In this document: one piece after another, positions 1-6,589 of the stretch
Numbering within the stretch: the stretch's first letter is position 1
Layout of the letters: every line of letters begins with the position of its first letter
DNA from: an uncultured Pseudomonadota bacterium
GTDB lineage: Bacteria > Pseudomonadota > Alphaproteobacteria > RUG11792
Direction: 5' to 3'
DNA: 9,000 nucleotides
Assembly (NCBI GenBank): GCA_902773285.1
Contig: CACYDS010000016.1
Coordinates: forward strand, 1-9,000
Notes under the pieces: generated by a model
The model's database searches: none
What the model was told of the DNA's origin: nothing
Seen by the model: only the letters and a program-made list of their open reading frames with translations
Translations under genes and position numbers: made by a program

Positions 1-87
1 TGGTGCCCGGAAGAAGACTCGAACTTCCACGGAGTTGCCCCCACACGCACCTGAAGCGTGCGCGTCTACCAATTCCACCACCCGGGC
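1..87 (-). tRNA. tRNA-Leu, anticodon CAG
   Basis: On the minus strand this folds as a class II tRNA with a long variable arm. The acceptor stem GCCCGGG pairs with TCCGGGC, closing on one G-U pair. The D-arm contains TGGTGGAATTGGTAGACGC, typical of tRNA-Leu. The anticodon stem CACGC/GCGTG encloses the loop TTCAGGT, giving anticodon CAG (reads CUG codons). The T-arm contains GTTCGAGTC. The 3' CCA is encoded at bases 3-1, so the gene ends exactly at the window edge. It lies downstream of dapA on the same strand but seems to have its own -10 element. Confidence 0.96.
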
Positions 88-97
88 CCTACTCTAG

Positions 98-103
98 ATT
101 ATA
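98..103 (-). promoter_or_regulatory. Candidate -10 box of tRNA-Leu
   Basis: A perfect TATAAT on the minus strand ends 10 bases before the mature 5' end of tRNA-Leu, so transcription would start only a few bases upstream of the tRNA. No convincing -35 hexamer is visible 16-18 bases further upstream. The promoter call therefore rests on the -10 match and its position alone. Confidence 0.45.
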
Positions 104-196
104 CATAATCAGCTCTAAAAAGCTAGTCTTATCTTACCCTCTCTCGGGCCTTTTCTGTCGCATATCTTATGAAGCTATACACTGCTCACTTTTGAC

Positions 197-1060
197 TTAA
201 TGCATGGAGGCTAGCAACAAATCTAAGCGTCGTTTTGTTTTGTCTGTAGCCATAGTAAGAGGCAATCGCAATTCATTTTCTATCAATTTCATTTTAGATA
301 AAGCATACTTCACAGGGATAGGATTAGGCTCAACAAACATGGCTTCACTCACTGGGGCTAGCATGTTTGCTGTTGTTTGCATCATTTCTATATTCCGATT
401 TTGCCAAGAAGTCAGTAATTGCTTTACCAGACGCGGAAAAACGTTTGCAATTACTGAAATACAACCATCGCCACCATGTGCCAAGTATCCTGGCAACGTT
501 GGATCATCTCCTGAAAATAATTTCAGCTCCGGTACCTTCTCTTTTAAAAAATTAACTCTTGCTAGATTTGTATTGGAATCCTTAAGCCCAATCACTCTGG
601 ACAATTTTGCTATTTCGGCGATTGTATCTACTGTCATATCGACTGCACATCTCCCCGGATTGTTGTAAGCTATAATCGGAATGTTTGTGCTTTCATGAAC
701 AGTTTGGAAATGTTCGATAATGCCATTCTGCGTAGGTTTGACATAGTATGGAGCAATTAGCAACACTCCATCAGCTCCCAATTTTTCTGCTTGAGTAGTT
801 AACTTTATGGCATCAGCGGTCCAGCAAGAACTACATCCGACAATGATAGGTACTCTTTTATTCGAGGTTTCAATCGATTTTGCTATAATTTGCTCTCGCT
901 CTGCTTCTGATAACAGCAATCCTTCGCCAGTTGACCCGCAAACTAAAATCGCGTCCGTACCAGATCCGATATGAAATTCTATCAACTTTTCTAACGCGAC
1001 GTAATCTACCTGTCCAACACGAAAAGGGGTAACAAGGGCAACTATTGATCCAGCAAACAT
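197..1060 (-). CDS. dapA: 4-hydroxy-tetrahydrodipicolinate synthase (DapA)
   Basis: DapA condenses pyruvate with aspartate semialdehyde, the first committed step to diaminopimelate and lysine in the cytoplasm. The protein has 287 residues, close to the usual 290, and spans the TIM-barrel aldolase family. Visible active-site elements are GSTGE (42-46), APYY with Tyr106, YNNPGR with Tyr132 and Arg137, and the Schiff-base Lys160 in GLKDS. FSGDD (182-186) and GGDGCISVIAN (196-206) are also typical. The Arg in YNNPGR matches the residue that marks DapA within the DapA/NanA superfamily. The first Thr of the usual GTTGE is Ser here, a mild change also seen in other superfamily members. The ATG at 1060 follows a strong promoter by about 28 bases; no clear Shine-Dalgarno precedes it. 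No other lysine gene is adjacent. Retention suggests the cell still makes peptidoglycan precursors (inference). Confidence 0.93.
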   Translation of the reverse strand: MFAGSIVALVTPFRVGQVDYVALEKLIEFHIGSGTDAILVCGSTGEGLLLSEAEREQIIAKSIETSNKRVPIIVGCSSCWTADAIKLTTQAEKLGADGVLLIAPYYVKPTQNGIIEHFQTVHESTNIPIIAYNNPGRCAVDMTVDTIAEIAKLSRVIGLKDSNTNLARVNFLKEKVPELKLFSGDDPTLPGYLAHGGDGCISVIANVFPRLVKQLLTSWQNRNIEMMQTTANMLAPVSEAMFVEPNPIPVKYALSKMKLIENELRLPLTMATDKTKRRLDLLLASMH

Positions 1061-1094
1061 GGCATTTACTCACAAACTAGCTATCATAGATAAA

Positions 1095-1123
1095 ATTATA
1101 GATGTTTTTCTAATTTTTCTCAA
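1095..1123 (-). promoter_or_regulatory. Sigma70-type promoter of dapA
   Basis: On the minus strand, TTGAGA (1118-1123) and a perfect TATAAT (1095-1100) are separated by exactly 17 bases. This matches 11 of 12 consensus positions with ideal spacing. Transcription would start near 1088, leaving a leader of about 28 bases before the dapA ATG. It is the best promoter in the window. It indicates that dapA is transcribed independently of gltX upstream. Confidence 0.75.
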
Positions 1124-1387
1124 AATTTGTGAGAAATTTGGATTGCGAAACGACTTAACAAAAAAGTATATTGAACTTTTGAGGAGAGGAGATTGAATTA
1201 TAAACGGAGGAAGGTTGAAATTATAAAGGCTAAATAGAGCTATAGATGCCAAAAATGAAATAGATGGTAGAGCTAGCAACAACTCTATTTCTACATAGCA
1301 GAGAATGTTTTTATTAATTGGTTTGACAATCCCCTATTAAGAAACACAAAAATATTTTGACTTAACTAAGATGTAGGATTTTTCTTG

Positions 1388-1435
1388 TGCGTAAATATTC
1401 TATTTGTAAATATATAATATAAATATATTTGCGCA
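1388..1435. repeat. AT-rich imperfect inverted repeat
   Basis: Outer arms 1388-1398 (TGCGTAAATAT) and 1425-1435 (ATATTTGCGCA) match at 10 of 11 positions. An alternative inner hairpin pairs AAATATAT (1408-1415) with ATATATTT (1423-1430) around a 7-base loop. The sequence is almost entirely A/T, so part of the symmetry may be chance. It could act as a weak bidirectional transcription end or a melting region. Confidence 0.35.
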
Positions 1436-1615
1436 TTAATGATAATTTTACATATAAAAAAATAATAACATCTAAAAATACGCAATAAATAGGCTGAGTC
1501 CTGTACAAAAGACAATCGATGAGCTTGATATTGTGCCTGGTTCTCTGCTCTTGCTCTTTTAAGAAGAACAGCTTAATTCTAAAATATGTGGGGTACACTA
1601 TAAACTCACCGCTAA

Positions 1616-1648
1616 ACGAAATATTTTGCTCGATGCGAAATATTTCGT
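1616..1648 (-). terminator. Hairpin downstream of gltX, possible terminator
   Basis: Perfect 11-bp arms ACGAAATATTT (1616-1626) and AAATATTTCGT (1638-1648) flank an 11-base loop. The hairpin starts 22 bases past the gltX stop codon. Only a short TTTA follows it on the minus strand, so it is not a classical intrinsic terminator. It could instead protect the 3' end of the rpoZ-gltX transcript. The symmetry is seen directly; the terminator role is inferred from position. Confidence 0.45.
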
Positions 1649-1670
1649 AACGTAAGGCATCTACCATGTA

Positions 1671-3068
1671 TTATTTTTGGTAATGTCTTATGTACTTTTC
1701 CAGTCGATTGAGCGTTTTCTCCTTCCCTAGGATAGCAATTATCTCAAAAACGCTAGGAGATACCAGCCTACCGCAGAGTGCTCCGCGGATTGCTTGAGCG
1801 ACTTCAATTAGTTTGACTCCACTGTCTTTGGCTAATTCTTTTACTCTTTCGCACAATGTTTGTTCATTCAATGGTTCCATCGAGTTCACGATAGCTGCGA
1901 CCTCATCTAGTAATTTCATATGTTGCGGAGTTGCGTATTTTAAGCAAGCGTCATCATAGCCATCAGGTCCTCCCATATATATCTGCACCGCATCTACTAG
2001 TTCTAGTATGGTCTTTGCTCGCTCTTTGAGACTATTCATTCCAGCCAAAATACAACGTTCTTGTTCATCGTCTAGCTTGGATTGCAAAAAAGGCTTCATA
2101 TATTCTAATAATGACCTGTTATCACGCTCCTTCATGTAGTGAGCGTTCAAGTTCTGCAACTTTGCCATATCAAATCTAGATGGGGACCGTCCAACACTTG
2201 CAAAATCAAACCACTCAATTGCTTGATCTCGTGTTATCACTTCGTTATCACCATGACTCCAGCCCAATCTCAAAAGATAGTTAGAAATCGCCTCAGGAAG
2301 ATAACCCAACATTTTGTAATCCTGGGCACTAGCCGCTCCATGCCGTTTCGATAATTTTGCCCCATCTGGGCCATATATCAACGGAATGTGTCCAAATCTC
2401 GGGATATCCCAATTACATGCCCGATATATTTGTATTTGTCTAAATGTGTTCGTTAAATGGTCATCTCCCCGTATGACATGCGTGATTCCCATATCATGAT
2501 CGTCAACGACCACGGAAAGCATGTATGTTGGAGTTTCATCAGAGCGCAACAAAACAAGATCATCCATTTGTGAATTTTCTATTGTTACATCCCCTTGAAC
2601 GAGATCGTTCACAGTTGTTTTGCCAGTGGTTTCCGCTTTTAGGCGTATAACAGGATTTGTCCCAGCAATTTTCTCCGAACATCCTCTGCATTTCCCGTCG
2701 TACTTATATGACTTTCCCGCTTTTAATGCTTCTTCTTTTTTGGCGGCTAGTCCTTCAGGAGAGCAATAACAATAATACGCTTTTCCTTGTCTTACTAAAT
2801 CTTCCGCTATTGCTTTATGTCGCTCTATATTGTGCGATTGAATAACAGGCTCTTCGTCCCAATCTATTTCAAGCCATTTTAAAATTTCGAATATCGATTT
2901 TGTATTTTCTTCAGTCGAACGCAACTTATCCGTATCTTCTATACGAAGCAAAAATTTTCCGCTGTTATGCCTTGCAAATAACCAATTAAACAGTGCTGTT
3001 CGCACTGAGCCAATATGCAATACCCCTGTCGGGCTTGGGGCAAATCTAACCCTGATCTGACTCACCAT
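1671..3068 (-). CDS. gltX: Glutamyl-tRNA synthetase (GltX)
   Basis: This class I aminoacyl-tRNA synthetase charges tRNA-Glu with glutamate in the cytoplasm. Counted from the ATG at 3068 it has 465 residues, normal for the family. The HIGH-type signature reads LHIGS (17-21) after APSPTG, and the KMSKS-type signature reads KLSKR (238-242). The catalytic fold includes RIEDTD (42-47) and IRGDDHLTN (199-207). [10 protein letters not shown] (291-300) leads into the C-terminal anticodon-binding helical domain. Cys100 and Cys102 with Cys127 and Cys130 could form a zinc site like that in some bacterial GluRS. The frame stays open to 3089, but 3068 is preferred: GGTAGGG lies 6 bases upstream and residue 1 then fits the family. 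This start overlaps the rpoZ end by 23 bases, implying coupled translation. As in many alphaproteobacteria it may also charge tRNA-Gln for amidation (inference). Confidence 0.95.
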   Translation of the reverse strand: MVSQIRVRFAPSPTGVLHIGSVRTALFNWLFARHNSGKFLLRIEDTDKLRSTEENTKSIFEILKWLEIDWDEEPVIQSHNIERHKAIAEDLVRQGKAYYCYCSPEGLAAKKEEALKAGKSYKYDGKCRGCSEKIAGTNPVIRLKAETTGKTTVNDLVQGDVTIENSQMDDLVLLRSDETPTYMLSVVVDDHDMGITHVIRGDDHLTNTFRQIQIYRACNWDIPRFGHIPLIYGPDGAKLSKRHGAASAQDYKMLGYLPEAISNYLLRLGWSHGDNEVITRDQAIEWFDFASVGRSPSRFDMAKLQNLNAHYMKERDNRSLLEYMKPFLQSKLDDEQERCILAGMNSLKERAKTILELVDAVQIYMGGPDGYDDACLKYATPQHMKLLDEVAAIVNSMEPLNEQTLCERVKELAKDSGVKLIEVAQAIRGALCGRLVSPSVFEIIAILGKEKTLNRLEKYIRHYQK

Positions 3069-3456
3069 CTTCATCCCTACCGAGAGCATTATCTATGTCG
3101 TTGAGAACTTTCAAATCATCTTCATCCAGTTCCTCAACTTCACCATCATCAGTTTCATCGAAGTTGCCAGGTTCAAGCATCAACTCTTCGAGCGTCTTTT
3201 CTGTATTTTCATTATTATCAGAAGGCGCATCATCTCCTTCATAAGCTACTCTTTTGGCAAGTTCTCTCAGCCCTTCTATGGATATCGTTTCTTCTGCTAT
3301 TTCTCTCAGAGCGATGATAGTCGATTTATCATTATCCCTTGAAATTGAAGGCATCGCTCCATGTTCTATATCTTTGGCTCGTTTCGATGCCATCAAAACT
3401 AGTTCAAACCTATTAGGCACTTTTTCAATGCAATCTTCGACAGTAACTCTTGCCAT
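3046..3456 (-). CDS. rpoZ: DNA-directed RNA polymerase omega subunit (RpoZ)
   Basis: Omega helps fold and stabilise the beta' subunit of RNA polymerase. The N-terminal part is a clear alphaproteobacterial match: MARVTVEDC (1-9), [15 protein letters not shown] (13-27), [20 protein letters not shown] (39-58). The protein has 136 residues against about 90 in E. coli. The surplus is a strongly acidic tail from about residue 74 to the end, full of Asp/Glu. Acidic tails also occur on other alphaproteobacterial omegas, but this one is long. The ATG at 3456 fits the family start exactly; only weak ribosome-binding potential precedes it. The stop codon lies inside gltX, so the two genes form an operon. 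In many alphaproteobacteria rpoZ neighbours the relA/spoT gene instead. Confidence 0.93.
   Translation of the reverse strand: MARVTVEDCIEKVPNRFELVLMASKRAKDIEHGAMPSISRDNDKSTIIALREIAEETISIEGLRELAKRVAYEGDDAPSDNNENTEKTLEELMLEPGNFDETDDGEVEELDEDDLKVLNDIDNALGRDEDGESDQG
3075..3081 (-). promoter_or_regulatory. Ribosome-binding site of gltX, inside rpoZ
   Basis: GGTAGGG on the minus strand lies 6 bases before the ATG at 3068, within the last codons of rpoZ. It decides the gltX start in favour of 3068 over the in-frame ATGs at 3074 and 3089. The site at 3074 would abut this motif directly, and 3089 lies upstream of it. Confidence 0.55.
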
Positions 3457-3489
3457 TAGCCACTATATGACCCGTAACACCATTCAACA

Positions 3490-3518
3490 ATTCTACCACA
3501 TATTTCCATTTCTCAAAA
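3490..3518 (-). promoter_or_regulatory. Candidate promoter of rpoZ-gltX
   Basis: On the minus strand a -10 like TAGAAT (3490-3495) sits 34 bases before the rpoZ ATG. The upstream element is either TTGAGA (3511-3516) at a short 15-base spacing or TTTTGA (3513-3518) at 17 bases. The -10 matches 5 of 6 consensus bases; the -35 assignment is ambiguous. Confidence 0.4.
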
Positions 3519-3534
3519 ATCTTTTAAGGAGCGT

Positions 3535-3619
3535 TGTATAAGTTCATAACATATGAGACAAAAGTTGGCTTGTGGGTGAGTGAGATAACTTTTGTCTCAC
3601 ATCTGTTTGAACTTATACA
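3535..3619. repeat. 85-bp quasi-palindrome between ychF and rpoZ
   Basis: Two perfect 12-bp arm pairs are nested. The outer pair is TGTATAAGTTCA (3535-3546) with TGAACTTATACA (3608-3619). The inner pair is GAGACAAAAGTT (3555-3566) with AACTTTTGTCTC (3587-3598). The bridging segments (3547-3554, 3599-3607) also pair partly through AACA/TGTT, and the loop spans 3567-3586. The element begins 9 bases after the ychF stop on the minus strand and lies upstream of the candidate rpoZ promoter. It has no U-run, so it is not a textbook intrinsic terminator. It could be a transcript-end structure or a small palindromic repeat family member. A competing 6-bp hairpin pairs GTGAGA (3580-3585) with TCTCAC (3595-3600). 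Confidence 0.85.
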
Positions 3620-3628
3620 CAAATAACA

Positions 3629-4723
3629 CTATACGTTAAACCTGAAGTGCATAACATCGCCATCTTGAACGACGTAATCCTTTCCTTCTAATCGGAGCTT
3701 CCCGGATTTTTTAGCTTCTTGCTCACTGCCGCATTTCAAATAATCTCGCCATGAAATTGTTTCTGCACAGATAAAGCCTCTTTCAAAATCTGTGTGAATT
3801 GTGCCTGCAGCTCCAGGGGCCTTCGTTCCCTTAGAAATCGTCCAAGCCCTAGATTCCTTCTCTCCAACCGTAAAGAAAGTAATAAGCCCCAGCAAATCAT
3901 AACCTCGCTTCACAACACGATTTAATCCAGTTTCTGAAAGCCCGAGATCATTCAAAAAAGCCATCTTGTCTTCTTCGGAAGGTAGCATCGCTATTTCGGC
4001 TTCAATTGCCGCTGAAATTATTACGACTGGATTGCCTTCAGCTTTTTCAATAACTTTTTCGGTAAATCCATTGCCGGAAACAACTTCACTTTCAGCAACA
4101 TTACAAACATACATCACAGGCTTCGTTGTAATTAGCTGTAATTGCTTTAACACACGCTGTTTATCTTCAGAAATTTCCGTTTTTATAGCTGGCTGCCCGT
4201 TTTTTAACATTTCGTAAACTTTTAATATGACGTCCAAAATTTCCTTTGATTGTTTATCTCCTGACTTAGCTTTTTTTTCTAAATTTGGTATACGATTTTC
4301 CACACTTTCCAAATCTGCGATCAGCAACTCCGTGTTTATGGTGTCTATATCAGATATTGGATCTACTTTTCCAGAAACATGAGTTATATCTTCATTTTCA
4401 AAGCAACGCACAACATGCAGAATCGCATCCGTCTCACGTATATTTGCCAAAAACTTGTTGCCCAGCCCTTCGCCTGAGCTCGCCCCTTTAACAATTCCAG
4501 CAATATCAACAAATTCCAGCTGCGTTGGTATTGTTGTCGCAGAGTGAGCTAATTTTGATAATTTCCATAATCGCTCATCAGGGACAGCAATTCGTCCAAC
4601 ATTTGGTTCGATCGTGCAAAACGGATAATTTGCCGATTCAGCAGAAGCTGTTGAAGTCAAGGCATTAAACAAAGTAGACTTCCCAACGTTGGGAAGTCCG
4701 ACGATTCCACAGTTAAACCCCAT
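3629..4723 (-). CDS. ychF: Obg-like ribosome-associated ATPase YchF
   Basis: YchF (OLA1 family) is a universally conserved P-loop NTPase that binds the ribosome and prefers ATP over GTP. The protein has 364 residues, matching E. coli YchF. The P-loop is GLPNVGKST (9-17), the switch I region is [12 protein letters not shown] (32-43), and the G3 motif is DIAG (73-76). The G4 position reads NVAE (208-211), the NxxE form linked to ATP preference instead of NKxD. A coiled-coil helical insert follows G3 (roughly 125-175). The C-terminal TGS domain covers about 280-364 and includes [12 protein letters not shown] and [12 protein letters not shown]. The ATG at 4723 lies only 5 bases after the rpmG stop, so translation is probably coupled; no strong ribosome-binding site is visible. 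Transcription likely starts before tRNA-Gly or rpmG. Confidence 0.96.
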   Translation of the reverse strand: MGFNCGIVGLPNVGKSTLFNALTSTASAESANYPFCTIEPNVGRIAVPDERLWKLSKLAHSATTIPTQLEFVDIAGIVKGASSGEGLGNKFLANIRETDAILHVVRCFENEDITHVSGKVDPISDIDTINTELLIADLESVENRIPNLEKKAKSGDKQSKEILDVILKVYEMLKNGQPAIKTEISEDKQRVLKQLQLITTKPVMYVCNVAESEVVSGNGFTEKVIEKAEGNPVVIISAAIEAEIAMLPSEEDKMAFLNDLGLSETGLNRVVKRGYDLLGLITFFTVGEKESRAWTISKGTKAPGAAGTIHTDFERGFICAETISWRDYLKCGSEQEAKKSGKLRLEGKDYVVQDGDVMHFRFNV

Positions 4724-4728
4724 AAAGA

Positions 4729-4896
4729 TTACTTAATTTTTGCTTCTTTGAACAAAACATGCTTTCTTGCCTTTGGATCGTACTTTTTCATTTCCAACTT
4801 TTCAGTCATAGTGCGAGGATTCTTCTTTGTTACATAAAAATACCCCGTTCCCGCACTGCTCAACAATTTAATTGAAATAACCGGACCTTTAGCCAT
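4729..4896 (-). CDS. rpmG: 50S ribosomal protein L33 (RpmG)
   Basis: This is a 55-residue protein of the large ribosomal subunit, located near the E site. It starts [18 protein letters not shown] and ends FKEAKIK, matching E. coli L33 (also 55 residues) along its length. Diagnostic pieces are [14 protein letters not shown] (13-26) and [11 protein letters not shown] (37-47). It lacks the CxxC pairs of zinc-binding L33, so it is the cysteine-free form. The ATG at 4896 is preceded by GAGG seven bases upstream. It sits 27 bases downstream of tRNA-Gly and 5 bases upstream of ychF on the same strand, suggesting one transcript tRNA-Gly-rpmG-ychF. Confidence 0.96.
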   Translation of the reverse strand: MAKGPVISIKLLSSAGTGYFYVTKKNPRTMTEKLEMKKYDPKARKHVLFKEAKIK

Positions 4897-4903
4897 AATC
4901 AAA

Positions 4904-4907
4904 CCTC
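4904..4907 (-). promoter_or_regulatory. Ribosome-binding site of rpmG
   Basis: GAGG on the minus strand, seven bases before the rpmG ATG at 4896, is a well-placed Shine-Dalgarno element and confirms this start. Confidence 0.65.
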
Positions 4908-4923
4908 AAAACTCGAAAAAAAT

Positions 4924-4998
4924 TGGAGCGGGCAAAGGGATTCGAACCCTCGACCCCAACCTTGGCAAGGTTGTGCTCTACCACTGAGCTATACCCGC
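4924..4998 (-). tRNA. tRNA-Gly, anticodon GCC
   Basis: On the minus strand this is a standard 75-base cloverleaf including an encoded CCA. The acceptor stem GCGGGTA pairs with TGCCCGC; the two inner A-T and wobble positions are acceptable. The D-arm is AGCTCAGTGGTAGAGC. The anticodon stem CAACC/GGTTG encloses TTGCCAA, giving anticodon GCC for GGC/GGU glycine codons. The T-arm is GAGGGTTCGAATCCCTT. It is the first gene of a probable tRNA-Gly-rpmG-ychF unit and lies divergent from tolB. Confidence 0.97.
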
Positions 4999-5000
4999 AT

Positions 5001-5015
5001 TACCTTGATAAGGTA
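5001..5015. repeat. Small hairpin in the tRNA-Gly leader
   Basis: TACCTT (5001-5006) and AAGGTA (5010-5015) form a perfect 6-bp stem with a 3-base loop. It ends 2 bases before the mature 5' end of tRNA-Gly on the minus strand. It would lie at or just after the predicted transcription start. It might affect leader processing, but chance is possible. Confidence 0.4.
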
Positions 5016-5019
5016 TCGC

Positions 5020-5028
5020 ATAATACCA
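5020..5028 (-). promoter_or_regulatory. Candidate extended -10 promoter of tRNA-Gly-rpmG-ychF
   Basis: On the minus strand TGGTATTAT is an extended -10 (TGn plus TATTAT, 5 of 6 to consensus). It ends 21 bases before the tRNA 5' end, a normal distance. No good -35 is seen at 17 bases. TTGAAC at 5033-5038 is too close for this -10, and would need the poor TACCTT (5010-5015) as its partner. Confidence 0.4.
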
Positions 5029-5041
5029 GTCAGTTCAAGCA

Positions 5042-5104
5042 TTTTTTAAAAAACGAAGAAAAATTTTTCTCTACCTAGATAACGGTTATATCTGGTTTAA
5101 ACCA
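5042..5104. promoter_or_regulatory. Cluster of palindromes upstream of tolB
   Basis: Four dyads lie within 63 bases of the divergent tRNA-Gly/tolB spacer. They are T6A6 (5042-5053), AGAAAAATTTTTCT (5057-5070), ATAAC-G-GTTAT (5079-5089) and TGGTTTAAACCA (5093-5104). The first two are A/T tracts likely to bend DNA. The last is a 12-bp perfect palindrome that could be an operator. No promoter consensus for tolB is obvious between here and 5224. The symmetry is seen; any regulatory role is inferred. Confidence 0.35.
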
Positions 5105-5180
5105 ATAGAATTGTTCGCCAACTACCCCTAATAGAGAATTTCCTCACCAATATCTGTATTCCCCTGGAAGGGATAAACAG

Positions 5181-5187
5181 AAAGGAG
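5181..5187 (+). promoter_or_regulatory. Strong Shine-Dalgarno displaced from tolB start
   Basis: AAAGGAG is the best ribosome-binding sequence on the plus strand here, but it lies 37 bases before the tolB ATG (5225). Four bases after it comes ATC (5192) in the tolB frame. That reading runs eight codons to TAG at 5216. The tolB ATG itself has only A/T-rich sequence before it. See the related finding about a possible duplicated start region. Confidence 0.4.
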
Positions 5188-5224
5188 TAAAATCTTTAGT
5201 AAAGTTTTTTTGCAATAGTTAAAA

Positions 5225-6589
5225 ATGTTTGGCAAGGTATTGATAATAGTTTTAACTTTTCTTTCATCAGCGAACGCCTTAAAAATAGAAATAAACAAGG
5301 GGCAGGTTGAACCGGACCCAATAGCTATCGTTGATTTTTACGGAGAAAATGGCGAGGATTCTGAACTTGGGACTGAGATATCTACAATAATCAAAACTGA
5401 CCTAGAACTATCTGGATTCTTTATTCCAATTAATCCCGCTAGCTTTATAGAATCAAAGGAAACGCTTTGCAAAAATGGCGCCAATATCAAAAACTGGAAC
5501 ATTTTGAATACCAGATTTTTAGTTCACGGAAAGATAACCGGCAATTTTGATATAGATTTTGTTTTGATTGACGTTGTTACTGGGAATAAAATGCTATCTC
5601 TCAACGTTTCAGGGACGAGATCCAAGTTAAGAAAAGTTGCTCACATTATTGCTGACTACATCTATGAGCGCATAACAAGCGAAAAGGGGTACTTTAACAC
5701 AAATGTTGTTTACGTTGAGACGTCATATAATAAAGACTCTACCAAGAGGAAGACTAGGTTAGTCAGAGTTGATCAGGATGGCCACAATCGGCAAGAATTA
5801 ACTGACGGCTCTGAATTAGTTCTGACCCCGAGATATTCTTCGGATGCTAACAAGATTGCATATATCTCTTATAGCGATACAGCAAGAGACGTACTTGGCA
5901 AATCCGCTCATGTCTACATAATGAATGCGGATGGTCGCAGAAAAGACTTGATGTTGAGCAGGGACATCATGAAATTATTGATAAAACGAAATCATGGTAA
6001 CCCAGTGCAAATGACATATGCGCCAAGATTTTCTCCAAATGGCGAGGAAGCGGTTTTGGCAATAATTATTGATGGAAAGTCAGCTATATATAAATACAAT
6101 TTTGCTAGCAATCGTTTAACCCAACTCACAGAGCATTCGTGTATTGACACATCTCCTTGTTATTCGGATGACGGCAGTAAAATAGTTTTTACATCAGATA
6201 GACATGGAAGAGAAGCCATATATGTTATGAATATAGATGGCTCCGATCAGAAGCGCATCAGCACCGGAGAAGGAAAGTATTCACAACCAATTTGGTCGCC
6301 CAGAGGAGATCTAATAGCATTTGCAAAAAAGGTCGGAAGACAATTTTATATAGGGGTAATGAAACCAGATGGTTCGGGAGAGCGATTGATTACTAGCGGA
6401 TATCTAGTAGAGGCTCCTTGCTGGTCTTCAAACGGACGATATTTAACATATTCAATGGAAATAGCTCCCGGGGCCAAACCTCAAGTGGCTGTGACAGATA
6501 TAACTGGCTATCACACCCGTATAATCAGCACAAAAGCCGATGCTTCATATCCTGCTTGGTCACCTACTGTCGGGACAAATTCTAGATGA
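5225..6589 (+). CDS. tolB: Tol-Pal system periplasmic protein TolB
   Basis: TolB is the periplasmic beta-propeller of the Tol-Pal system, which binds Pal and the TolA side and helps outer-membrane constriction and integrity. The protein has 454 residues, slightly above the usual 430. Residues 1-19 form a signal peptide (Lys4, hydrophobic core, cleavage after ANA). The N-terminal alpha/beta domain covers about 20-140, including FLVHGKITG. A six-bladed propeller follows, with repeated PRYSSDANKIAYIS, PCYSDDGSKIVFTSDR, PIWSPRGDLIAF, CWSSNGRYLTYS and AWSP units. IYVMNIDGSDQKRIS is a typical blade strand. A stretch near 239-257 between early blades is longer than usual. A TAG at 5216 blocks upstream extension, and 5225 is the first ATG. 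It has no good ribosome-binding site. The stop overlaps nuoH as ATGA. tolQ, tolR, tolA and pal are not in the window. Confidence 0.94.
   Translation: MFGKVLIIVLTFLSSANALKIEINKGQVEPDPIAIVDFYGENGEDSELGTEISTIIKTDLELSGFFIPINPASFIESKETLCKNGANIKNWNILNTRFLVHGKITGNFDIDFVLIDVVTGNKMLSLNVSGTRSKLRKVAHIIADYIYERITSEKGYFNTNVVYVETSYNKDSTKRKTRLVRVDQDGHNRQELTDGSELVLTPRYSSDANKIAYISYSDTARDVLGKSAHVYIMNADGRRKDLMLSRDIMKLLIKRNHGNPVQMTYAPRFSPNGEEAVLAIIIDGKSAIYKYNFASNRLTQLTEHSCIDTSPCYSDDGSKIVFTSDRHGREAIYVMNIDGSDQKRISTGEGKYSQPIWSPRGDLIAFAKKVGRQFYIGVMKPDGSGERLITSGYLVEAPCWSSNGRYLTYSMEIAPGAKPQVAVTDITGYHTRIISTKADASYPAWSPTVGTNSR

Larger units (their letters stand above)
1061..1670. other. 610-bp AT-rich spacer between gltX and dapA, no recognisable gene
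   Basis: This is the only gene-free stretch longer than 300 bases. It holds the dapA promoter at its left end (1095-1123), a perfect 11-bp inverted repeat just after gltX (1616-1648), and an AT-rich dyad region (1388-1435). A less AT-rich island lies at about 1490-1560. Open frames exist on the minus strand at 1070-1282 and 1362-1667. They resemble no family I know, are rich in Ile/Phe/Tyr/Lys as random AT-rich sequence would be, and overlap the promoter or the hairpins. I see no RNA gene with a recognisable fold. The spacer may be a decayed gene or simple intergenic DNA. Confidence 0.5.

Noticed and set aside
204..668. 154-codon open frame on the plus strand
   Set aside because: It is antisense to dapA, whose catalytic motifs are all present; this frame shows no family features.
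1070..1282. 70-codon open frame on the minus strand upstream of dapA
   Set aside because: It needs a TTG start without a ribosome site, and its end runs through the near-consensus dapA promoter. The hydrophobic N-terminus fits AT-rich composition.
1362..1667. 101-codon open frame on the minus strand just after gltX
   Set aside because: It contains a perfect hairpin and an AT-rich dyad, has no ribosome site, resembles no family, and its Ile/Tyr/Phe/Leu-rich content is what random AT-rich DNA gives.
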